From Leuctra nigra (taxonomy: Eukaryota; Arthropoda; Insecta; Plecoptera; Leuctridae), in contig OW203769.1 in NCBI GenBank assembly GCA_934045905.1, positions 30,265,910 to 30,329,909 on the forward strand: a DNA stretch of 64,000 bases, read 5' to 3'. This document shows positions 1 through 12,347 of the stretch, piece after piece; position 1 is the stretch's first letter; each line of letters opens with the position of its first letter. A model generated the notes under the pieces. It worked only from the letters and a program-made list of their open reading frames with translations, was not told the DNA's origin and made no database searches. Both the position numbers and the translations under genes were made by a program.

Positions 1-780
1 AGCCCCTCGGACTCAGGCGTGTCGATCACGGGCAGGTCCATCTGCAAGGGAACATGTCGTTACACCGTGCCTCGTCGTGCATACAGCCTGATTATTAGCT
101 CACGGTCTTGTGGCGTTGAGGACTCACATCCGCAAATATCTACGCAACTTCAGCGGAGCATGAGCTGCTCCGAGTATGTAGTAGGGTGGTCACAATTACG
201 ATATAATCGTTTAATCAATGCAAATTACCCCATCAATCAATTTTTACTTCCAAACATCGATTTTCACCTAACAGCTGAAAATTGGAAAATCCTTCTCAAA
301 AATAATTTTGCGCGTTTTCTGACATTTCCTTACAATTTCTCATACCGACTACCATTTCCAGTGATAATTGAATTAATAGGGGCTTACAATGGCATATTGA
401 AAATGAAAACACACATTTTCCTCCAGTATTTCAGGTTGATATTGCCGTAAAAATGAGATGATGCCTTTCCTCTTTGTGTTAAAAACATCATATCCATACA
501 ATTAAATTCGATTGATCATGCTTCATGCAAAATGATGCGTCAATATGCCCCAGGCGCACCGCTGGTGTTTGTTTGTACTGACCAGGTCCTCTGGGATGTC
601 GAGGAAGGAGTTGACCTGGAAGACCGCCTGGCAGAATGTGGCGCCCACGCTGCGCCCGATGAACAGCACCATGTGCGCGCCGGCGTCCAGCAGGAACGCG
701 CCCGAGGACTCGAGCTTCTCGGCGGAGAGGTGGAGGCGCGGGGGCTGAGGCACCGCCACTCCGTCAACGTCGATGGTCGC
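1..780 (-). CDS. Sec24AB: Sec24 exons 14 and 15 (partial): gelsolin-like domain
   Basis: Exon 780-583 encodes ATIDVDGVAVPQPPRLHLSA, then GAFLLDAGAHMVLFIGRSVG and NSFLDIPEDL before GTCAGT. Exon 15 starts at 41 after TTGCAG with MDLPVIDTPESEG and runs off the left edge. By family comparison about 80 more residues and the stop codon lie outside the window. Confidence 0.93.
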
Positions 781-3700
781 CTGCGCACATTGCAACACTC
801 TTCACGCAATTGTCACGCTAAGTACACTGGTCTTTTGTATTCTACAGCTGAGTTGCAAGCTGCTTCGAACCCATAAATGCATTAAGCCCAATTTACATGG
901 AGCTACTTCTTGTTCAACTTCTGTGCCACATTTCTTGATAGAAATTAGAACGTGTTCTAAATGATATAAAAGTTGAGCTGAAGCTGCCTCGTGTGAACAC
1001 AAAATTGTATGAAAAGTGCACGTGACACAGAAATTGTTCAAGAAATTGTACCATCAGGCTTAAAAGACGGTTTCTACATTTTGTTGTGCCAAAACCATTC
1101 CGGCCTGGAATCACTTCAGATCAATGTAATCCTTATGGCCGTGTTCTCGCTCTGGAATAGCCCCTGTGAGGACGTACCTGCTCCAGGAGCCGGTGCACGG
1201 GATAGAGGTCCGGGTAGATCTCCTGCATGAGCCCGGCCAGCGGCAGCGTCTTCATCTGACACATCGCAAACACCCGGTCGTCCAGCCGCGTGCTCTGCCC
1301 CGTGCGGAACGCAGCCTGCAACACACACATGACATGACATCATCACATGGTGACATGCTGGGTGGTTATTATTAATAGTGGAATACTTTTATTGATGTTT
1401 GTGATGCAATACATTTTGGCAGACAATGTTTAATCGGATATCAGAAAATTTGTTGTACTAATGATGAATATCTTTTTAAATAGTTCAGCTTGGTTACATT
1501 ACGTCTTGGAAGTTAACACACTTGATCTCTCCAAACTGCAGAGCAATGTCTTGTCAACCCAAACCTAGCATTTGGACCAGGATCTGTTGGATGATGGATG
1601 ATGTTTAATGAATTAATAATATTCAATTTGAAAGTTGAAGTAAAAAAAAAACAATCGACAATCGCATCTAATGAAAGCGTCATCTAGTTTGTCCGACTCA
1701 CGTATTTGAGCAGCGCCAGGATGTATAGCGGCAGCAGCCTCATGTTGTGCGGCGCTGCGAGGGCCGAGGAGGCGCCGGGCTGCGCCAGCTTGTACGCCGC
1801 CAGCACGTCCACCGCCACGTTGATGAAGGCCTCGCGCGCGTCCCCTAGCGAGCTCTGCAGGCTGCGGTCGACGGCCATCTTGGCCAGCAGGCCCACGATG
1901 CACTGCTGGTCGGCCGAGTGGAGGATGTCGGACAGGTTGGCGGCCACCGGCAGACAGAGCGTGTGAACGCGGATGCGCCGCTCACCTGCGCAACACAGTG
2001 CCGGTATTGTCACAAACACATCTCGTACATGTTTGTTCAACAAATGAATTGCAAATCCCAAGTCAGTTTTAACTAATTATTACCAGTTAATCGCAGAAAT
2101 TTCATAAATAAGGTGGAAGGAACTTCTTTTTAGTCTACAATTGCACAGGAAGCATTAGTACTATAAACAAAATACCAAAACACAGAATGGCAGTTGTTCT
2201 GACATGCTACACCAAGACGATCCCACAACAATGAGATGATGTCGCGAGCAAACTATGAATACCATGGGCTTGTTCATGCAAAGCTTGCACAGATCACTTC
2301 TCAAGCTGCGTTCCCATACTTCGCTTTTATTTCGCATTCGGTTCGCTTTCGCAAAATGGCTACCTTTTAACACAGAAAATCGTCCATGTTTAATTTCGTC
2401 TCCGAAATGCAAAAATGTTGGACCAACTTCAACTTCGACGAAACCGAAACGCGCGAAAACCGGAAGGGATGCGATATATCGAATCTCCATTTCCGGTCGA
2501 CCTCGAGCTTATATTCGATATTCGATTAATGAACATATGTTTTGACGTTTTGACGTTTCAACTTTCAAGTTTTACTTTTTCCGCATTTTCTTGCCTTTCT
2601 TGCTTATTATCTGATTATTATTCGTCATTTTGTTTTTAACTTTTGGCAGAATACTATTTATGTATCGCGTATCCATGGATACGCGAAACAGAAATTATGG
2701 AAACGACTACAAACTTCGCGACGCGAAAGCGAACCGAATGCGAAATGAAAGCGAAGTATGGGAACCCAGCTTCAATCTAAATAAAACAAAATCTCCAAGC
2801 ATAAAAACTAAGTTATTGAAACTAGTTTAAGAATGTTTAATTTTAAGCTATTATTAGGTACCTTCACTCTGAACATAAGAATTTGGGATTATATTGAGGA
2901 AAGAAATGCCAGAGACCAGACTTTTAACAACAACATAATGGACTGTCATCTTCCATGCAACTGTCAAAATCTGACAGTGTCAGTTTTAATAGCATGTTCT
3001 ACGCTAGCGATCCCGGTGAGAGCCAATGGCAGTGAACAAGCCCATGTAATGTATCTGGAGGTTAGGAATGTACTGACCCTTGCTGGAGGTGTAGAGCAGG
3101 GCGGCCTGGAAGCAGACGGTCTGCAGCTCGGCCAGACTCTCCTCCACCGCCACCTGCATGGCGAAGCCGGCGTCGGGGTTGACGTTGGGCAGCGACAGCA
3201 GGTCGGTGGAGCGCACGAAGAAGTTGCCGTGGAACGTGTGGATGGCGAGCCCGCGGCTGCAGCGGATCCGCATCACCGCTTCCAGGCCCAGCTTGCGCGT
3301 CAGGTAGCGGCGCAGCGACTGCTCCAGCGCCTCCGCTTTCAGCCCGTCCGATGACTTGTACAGCGGGAAGTGGTGTATGGAGCCGCCAGAGAAGCGGGAC
3401 ACGCCAGCTGCAAGCAGACGACATTGTTCATCCAGCACTTTTGGCATGGACCTCATTTGTTTTTTTCTGTTACTGCCGGGATACAGGTCAGAGCTTTTCT
3501 CCGATCAAGCTGAAATTTTGCACACATGTACTAACCATTCTGGGCGTTGCAAACCATATTTTTTTAAATCCGTTGATTGGTTCATATTTTTTAAAAATTA
3601 TCTTTTGATTGATAGGTTTAATCAATTTGAAATTTTGCCAAGTCATTGCGACCTACATCTGTCTCAAATCGTACAAAGTTTCAGCCAAATCCTCCCTTTG

Positions 3701-6700
3701 GTTAAAATTAAAATAAATCTTTAAATTGGTTTAAAGAGCCACAAAATCCTTTGAATAAATGACTGTATGGCTGGAGAAGCACAATATTTGAACCACTTTT
3801 GTAAAAAATATTGTGTCCTCCTCAATTTAAGGAGACCACATTTTAGAATCAGACTGCCATTCCAAACTAGGTATGTATAGGTTTACCGGCCAAATACATA
3901 TAGAAAGAAAAAGCGTACATTGTAAAAAATCTACCATGAATCTGGCAACGTTGCACTGCAAATATGAATTATTTTGGCATAAGTGGAACTTTCGTTAAGA
4001 ACATAATTATTGGATCATACGGTAAGGTATAAATGTTTATGCTGTTGTTTGAAGTCTCGTTCCATCAGCAATGTGTTCAAATTACAGCACATTCTAAGCA
4101 CCATGGGTCCACTTGAATCATTGACATCATCAAACAGAACAGCAGTCGCTCCAGCGGACTCACAGAGTGTGGCGAGGTCGCAGTACTGCTGGTTGACGAT
4201 GAACAAGTCCACCGCCACCTGCTGGCCGCTGCAGTCCAGCGCCAGCCGCTTGTAGAAGTCCGTGGCGGGGTTGAGGTGCGGGACCTCCTTGGCGGCGCGC
4301 GCAGACGGGTCCTCGCGCGACGCCAGCGCGCCGGGGCCCACGTTGGGCAGGCACGCTTGAAACACCGTCACCCGACCGCCCGTGGCAGACTGCAAGCAGA
4401 AACACCTCCACGTTTAGGTCTACTCGGTTACAGAATCAGTTTTCATGATGAAACATTAAGGTGGCATGATCACTCGAAGCATAGTCTCAGATCTTCATAA
4501 TTTTGTGTGTACTTATTGATAATCATGCCACACAATCCCTGAAAAATTAAACACTTCTCGTGTCTAGTTTCTGAGATAATTTGAGTTTTCTCTCCCATGT
4601 TATCCTATGGCAGCCAAGTTAATCACGTCATTTTTAAGCTAAATTGAAGTTCTATTATTTTTGTTCCGTCAGATTTGAGCAAAAACCTTGTTTTCTGGTA
4701 GATCTACGGACATACTATCAGGAAAATATTGAAAACAATACGCACCATGAGCTTGAAGGCCGCCTGGAGCGCGGCGCCGAGACAGGAGTTGCTGTCGTGT
4801 GATTGGGCGAAGCGCTTGGGCAGCTCGCGCAGCAGATCCTTCACCAGCTCCTTGTTCTCGTTCAGATTCACGATCAGACTGTCGGGGCACGGCAGGAACA
4901 CGTCTGCAACACACAACCCAAGTTAACACACACAAGCCAAGCGGGTATTCCACTATGCAAGTCAAATCTGCAGATATGAACTGCCCAATTACTTTTTTAT
5001 GTGATAATAGGAAAACATCCAAATCTTGGTAATTCTTGGTTTAGAATCTATTCTATTTTCCCAACTGATTTTGGACATTTTGAGATGATAAGACACTAGA
5101 ATCAGGAACTAGAAGCGGAACCAAAAAGAACTGTTATTTTTAAAGGAACCGGATTCGGACCCATATTACTTTTTAGGTGGAACCGGAACCCTTATTTAAT
5201 AATAAATAATATTTAGGTTCCAAGGGTTATTTAAATAATTAATTGAATTGAATTTTTACGTCACTGCCCTTCAAATCTGAAATTATTAAATTATTAAGCA
5301 TGAGCATTCTGAGGGTGCTAATTGCTGTTTAGGACGATGATAATGAAAAAACATCAAGCTAACCTAACCTTGAACTATGAACGTGACACACATAAACCAG
5401 TGTTGAATTTGTACCATATGAATTTCATGTAATTCTAATAAGAAGTGGCCGAGACAGAAAGTAATGCTTGGATGTTGCGGGTGTCTCACCGTCGATGTCC
5501 ATGACGGTCATCTCCTGCGGCTGGTTGAGCCCCTCGGCGAGGCTGTAGAAGCGCAGGGCGGTGTCGTAGGCGATGAAGCCCACCTGCGTACGCGCGTCGC
5601 CAGGCAGCCTGTCCAGCTCGTCCAGCAGCACCGAGCAGACCAGCGACAGGTAGCCGCACTCCGCTGCCAGGCACGACACGTCCAGCAGGAACAAGTAGAC
5701 GGCGGGCTGCGGCGGCCGGAGCTACGACACACAGACGCACTTACACATGAACAACTTCTGTGTCACATTCACATGGTTCATACTATTTAGTATCTACACG
5801 AAGCAACTTCAAGTTAAAGTAATATCTCAAAACTCTGTGTGATTGTATGTAACTACCTACATGTAGATTATTACTACCAAGTTAGAAAAAAATTGCAGAT
5901 GATGTATTTGACCGTTTGATCTTCGACCAAATCAAGGTCCATTCTGTGGTGCTATTCAAAGTTACATGTATTTGAAAGTCCATTGATATGATAGGAAATT
6001 TCATTTCCTTTCCAATGAGAACATTCCCAGCATGTAGCTCTGGTAGGAGCCGAGCAATTACCAATAAACCAAAGTAACTCACGTCAAACTTGAAATAACC
6101 TAATAAGTGAGATGGTACGTTGGTCCGCCCCACTTCACTAAGACTCACCATGTACTCGGAGGGCGCTATGAACTCGATGGTCGCGGACTTGATCTCGGGG
6201 CGTCGCGACGGGTCGCCGTACGTCTTGCTCACCGGGTCGAACTGGAACTCCTCGGGCACTGGCGACAGAAACAACGCTCTTGGCTCGCACTCCCACGCCT
6301 CCAACACCGGCTCCAAGGACAGCTCCACGGCTGGGGAAGGACCGAGGACGGGATTCAGCGGAGGGGATAGGGTCGGGTGAAGCAGAGTCAATGGAAATCA
6401 CAGCCGTGTATACATACATGATCCCGCACTATTCAAAAACATGGAACATATTTGAGTTTGGAGAATGACTTTTTTAGATCGATACGATCCTAGTAGCCTA
6501 GTATTTCACCCCTTTTGATGCATTATTAACCATAACTATAAGTTGGAAACACTTATTGAAAATAGGTCGCCCGAACAGTAATTTTGAATGTGAAATTTGA
6601 ATAAAAGCAGAGATGTCATCTCCTAGTTCAAAGTTTGGCCGTAGCGCGTCGATCTAATCAAGGCAAACTCGAGCCAGACAATCAACTACATCCGGCCCAA

Positions 6701-9700
6701 TATTAAATGCGTGGAGCGAGATCACTATTCATTGTACAAGGCCGAGACTTCCATACACTCTGTATGAAGGATCCCTTGCTGCATTTGCTAGAGCCATAAA
6801 GCTGGGTGCGCATAGAGTGTTCTGCGCTTTTAACAAATGATTGCCTCTTTTGCTAGGACTGTTCAAATCCTGATGATGTTTATGCAGCACAGTGAAAATT
6901 AAATACTTCGGTGGAATGAAAAAAAGTAAAAACACAAATCACTCTAGATGCAGACTCAGCTTAAATATATTTTATGAGTTTTAACAAAATTCTACTTAAA
7001 GGCGAAAAAGCCCAACCAGTCAGATTCAGCTGACATTTGATAGTATCAAGTTCATAAAAAGCCCCCTCAAAAAATTTAGGTACTATGCCTATATTCTCCA
7101 AGAATTTGAATATTCTTGTGTGAACTCTATGCCACCATAGTACAGAGAGAAGGCAATAATTCCTTTTGATGTAGGGATCAGAAATATAATTAATAAAGAT
7201 ATTAAAATGAAGAATTTAGACAAACTCTTTACGAAAGTATAACTTTTTATAAGAAGTTCCTCAATGCGTTTTCACTTTTGTGAAACTAAAAACATTGGTC
7301 CGTGACGCAGCTACTCACACTCATTGACGCGGAAGCAGAGGTTGCACTTCCACCGCTTGTGGTCGACGAAGTAGACGAAGGGGTTGATGTAGGTGCGGCA
7401 CGCGCGACACCGCACGATCGACTGGCACTGGATGACCGCCAGGTGCTGCTCAATGGGAGAAACAGGCATTAGTCACGATCTCAGTCGATACCGGCGGGCT
7501 TTAGGCATTGAATACAGCACGATTTCATTCATTCAATAGAAAATATTATGGTGATATTTGTAGTGTTGTGAGTGGAGAAATTCTCCGAACAAAATTCACC
7601 GGAGAATTTTTTTTAAAACTTACATTTATGCAAAGGAATATGAAATAAATGATCAGAAGTAACCTGAATGAGGTTAACCAGTTATGTATTTATAAGTTAC
7701 CTACTTATATTATATAGATGATTGTATTCTGTTCATTATTGATTGAAACATACTTTTCAAATATTTGCCGCCTTCCATTACAACAGCCAATGGAAAGAGA
7801 TCTTCACTTAGTATAGACAAATCCTCCATCAGAGAAATGTCTCTTGTAATTAAATTTTAAAAAACTCCGAACATTCTCTATCAGAGAAATTTGTCTTGAT
7901 ATTTGGTAGAAAAAAAATTCTCAAAAAATTCTCCATCGGAGAAATTTCTCCGAAAAAAAATTCTCGAGAAATTTACAACACTAGATATTTGTATAATTTC
8001 TAGAATGAAATGTTTTCCAAACGCTATTTAGGACCAGTTTTTCAGTGCTCTGATAAATTTTAAAAATTCCTTGAATTACTGTTTTAACTTAGTAGGTACA
8101 GTACTGGTTTTAGCAGAGTATTGAAAACCTGGACCTTATTATTCAAGAACTCAATAATAAAACAGTCACAATTATTTTTCATACGGCAAAACACAATAAT
8201 TCTGGCTAAGCAATCTGACTTGCCCACATAAAAACAAAATATTAGGGCTGTGCGAGTTTGATATTTTAAGGTCGAGTCGAGTTCGAGTCGAGTCAGTGAG
8301 ATGAATCGAGTTTTTCGAGTCGAGTTCGAGTCATGTTCAGCAAATGTTCACCTATGTACTATTAGGTCATAAAATTATTATTCGACCATCACAAAATGAA
8401 TAGAAATATTTACATTAATCATACATCATCTATACATTGTAGGGCGGCTAATTCATGTAATTTCTTATAATAAGATAAGATGTACATAGGTAAATAATTT
8501 TGATTCTCATATGGGGTTTGAAGTGCTGCTACTAGAAATTTGTAGCTTGGAATGACAAGTAAAGATCTAAGCTTTAACAGCTACTGTATTTTGGGGGAAA
8601 AAATCCATGCAATCTGCAACTAGAAATACTACTAGGTACTAGGCACTACATAGAATGTAAAGGCCAAAGACCCTAGAACTTCCTTAGGCCAAAATTCTGG
8701 GTTTTTGCATTCCTAGAAGTATTGTCAGAAGCACTTAGACGAGTTATGTCACTTATCAGCAGGAATATCATATTTCCCAAATCTCAACAATTTCATCCAA
8801 CAATGCGTCATTATTATTTCATTGTGTGACATTTTAACAGAAATTCATGTGTTCTTGTGAGTTGAGGAGTGGATTATTGATGGAAGAAGTAGGTAGGGGT
8901 CTGTTAAGGATGTAGGCAGGATAGATATTGTCTTACAAAAAAAAAAAAAAAAAAATTTTTTTTTTTTTTTGAAAACTCGAAAAAGTTGAGTTTAACCCTT
9001 TTTGACTCGATTCACCCCCCAAACTCGACTCGAACTCGAAATTTCGAGTACTCGCACACCCCTACAAAATATACTTCAAGACAAAACAACAATTTGCACA
9101 GACTGCACAATTTTAAAATGCAACCTGAAGTACAATCACAGAAAGCAGCAAATTTACATCTAGGTATCAACAAAAATACGTTTATTATCAAGTTCAACTG
9201 CAATTTATAAAATACAAGTCGCTGAGTGGACTCGAACCACTGGCCTTTGGTTGTTAACCAAATACTTGAACAAAATGCTAACAAGTACCATTACAAAATT
9301 GCGTGATTTTTTTTCTAGTAAGAGCCCATAGGTAGAACAATAACTAAGCAGTTAAAGAAACTCCATAGCTTGTGCAATATCATAATATGTCATGCTTCAA
9401 GTAACAATGCAGTCGGCAGAATTTGAAGGTCACATGTGTGCATGAATAGAGGTCCTTGGAGCGCACTTGTTCCATCCCAGACACTATTGTACACACTTCA
9501 TGCAGCTACGCAAACACTCCGTCAAAACAAACAGAGAGAAAGATAACAAACACAAAACTTTCGATATCGTAACATGACTAGAACCATTCCGTCAGAGGGT
9601 TAAATATCAAAATTAAGAGACTAAGGCCCGGTTGCACCATGTCCCGACAAAGTTAGCGGTAGAATTTATCGGCTGAAACCATGAAGGCCCGGTTGTACGA

Positions 9701-12314
9701 TATCCCAATAAGCAAGATAAAGTTCACTTTAGCCTAAAGTGGACTTTAGCGGTCTAGATGGCTGTGTTTCATTGGCTGTTGCCATGGTTTCAGCCGATAA
9801 ATCCTACCGCTAACTTTATCGGGACTTGGTAAAACCGGGCCTAAAGAAGAGATAAAAATTGACTTATGGTGGACTCTTGTAGCTTAAAATAGGCAGAGCT
9901 ATTATCTACACTGACCGAAGGAAAAATATGCACCATTTCCTGTAAAATCATATGATTCTACTAGATTATATTATTTATATGCTGTCAAAAGTACAAGTTT
10001 TTAAGTAGTAAGGTAGTACACTCGATCTGAAAAGATTTTAAAATTGTATGGAGCCGTTTTAACATGTAGATTCTATTCCCCTTCTCTCGTGGTACGGAGA
10101 GTATACATAATTAATGTTTAACGTTTTCATCAGCTATATATTACAAATTGATAACAGATTTGTTGGTGGAGAAGAAGTAGCTTCACCAATTCTCTTCCGA
10201 TTTCAGACCCGTCACCGATTATTTCTGAATCCTGGACAAAGGCCTGTGTTCGAAGGTTTTCTACAAATCCGCTGCGATTAAGTCACAGCGGACGTACTAT
10301 CAACCTCGGTTACTCTCGCAAGCGTTTGGAGGGACGCAGAAAGGTTGCTTCTGCGCCCCGAATACACGGCTTGCTGGCGTCGATCGGTCGTAACACTACT
10401 CATTCCACTACTCACTCATTTCTACTCACCCTAGCTGCGGCTCTAAACACATGCAAACAAATGTGGCCACAACTCGATCATCACCTTGTCCTCCTAGCTA
10501 CTCACATTGAGATCCTTGAACGGATGAATCAGGACCCCGAGGGGCAGCCTGGACTTCTGCAGGAGCGCGTTCGTCTCCGGGATCTTCGTCAGCGTACACC
10601 GGAATATCCTGGAACCATCCGAGAAGAATCATGAGGAACAGGAACAGTGAAAGCAGGAACAAACTATTGTAAAATAGAAGGTACGAGGGCAGTACTGAAA
10701 GTACCTTTAACGGAAAAGTGAGCATATTTTTTTTATTAATTGACATACATATTTCAAATTGTACATGGTGATTGGTGATAGAGTAACTCTTCCTCAATAA
10801 AACAGTAGTATGACCCAACATTTTCGGAGTATTAAGAAACGCTTTTGCGCGAGCGTTGAGCCCAACTCTCCAATAATATCCGGAAACGAACTTGTGGGAA
10901 CTGTGGGACCTACTTCCTTGCAGCGAATAGGTAGGTACTTTGTTTGTGTGATCAAATCGTGTCATCAAAGACTGTCCTTACTTAAACTGAATGATAGAAG
11001 TTGAAAGGATATTGCATGGATGGAAACACATTGACCGGTCCAATCTACTGAATGCCAGTTATTGCCAAACAGCAGCGCATAGGCTGATTTTGCCGAATGT
11101 TATTGGAGCGTTGGGTTCAACGAAATTATTAAGATTATAATTGTCATGGTAATTTTGTCATTCCTGAGGTCTATGTAGTATGTACACATTGGGAATTAAA
11201 TCCCAATTTGTAGACAAGTTTTTATATAAACAAATCATACGCCAATGGGTTAAAAAATTATTATACCTATTCTTCTGTTACATTCGGTACCTACAGCCCT
11301 CGTACCTTAGTCAGTCTATAACAAGAACTTGAATGGAGAGTAGGAGTTTAGGGGTTTTTATGACATTTTGTGAACAAGACGAGGTCCCATTATGTGGGCA
11401 CATTTTAAGGGGTTAAAAACATCATTTGAGTTTATAAAAATACCTCCACAATTAAAACAAACGTAACAAACATTCATGACGTCGGGGAATATCACTAGTC
11501 ACTACTCACTCCGGACTGCAGTTAACGGCGTCGAGGAACTCCTGTTGCAGCTTCACGCGCGGCACCTCCACTTTGTCCGGCGGCAGGATGTTCCTCGTCT
11601 GCAGCAGGTCGTAGTGCTCGGCCCCCTGCAATCAAACACCCGCGCTACAGTACAGTACTCGCATGTGGACACTTACATCGTAATAGTTGCTAAAACCCTA
11701 GAGCCCAATAGTCCTTTTGATTATTCACATTTAAGTAAAAAGGCTCAACCATTCAAGATTACTGAATGTCCGGTTGGAGCCAATACAAAAGCTGTTAAAA
11801 TTATGTACCTACCTACATAACTAAAAAATGGAGCTCATTAATGTAGATTATAGGTAGGTACTATACTTCTCTCATGAGTAGACCTACAGTTAAATCCTTA
11901 ATTGCCAAATCTCATTATGTAACTTAATTAGGTACCTAGCGAGACTGAGAGGGTTGTTATAACAAGTAACTCAAGAAGATAATTTAGCTAATAATCACCC
12001 AAGGTAATTTGAGATCTAGTTAGTTCTAATCTAGTGGAGCGGTCGCTCCACGCCAGCCAAGTCGTACGGCGCGCGCACACTCTCATTTAAAAAGGCTGGA
12101 GCAACCCACTTTTACTGTAAGCATCAAAGTGGCATTTTCGGCCTACTGGATCTTAAAATTGGGAAATCTCACATTGTTGCGAAATATCTTAATTTCGAGC
12201 TATGGCCAACCCTACTACATATACCAAATTTGGGAACAATAGGTTACGCCCTTTGCGAGCTATAGGGCAGTGAAAACAGTGTTTTAGGGCGGTTTTCATA
12301 ATAATAATAATCTC

Positions 12315-12347
<33 letters not shown>

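Noticed and set aside
19..450. 143-codon plus-strand frame at the left edge
   Set aside because: It overlaps the Sec24 last partial exon and intron sequence, and its translation is low-complexity AT-driven text.
4459..4480. TTAAGGTGGCATGATCAC as a relative of the TTAA element end
   Set aside because: Only TTAAGGTGGC matches, and no inverted partner was found nearby; likely chance.
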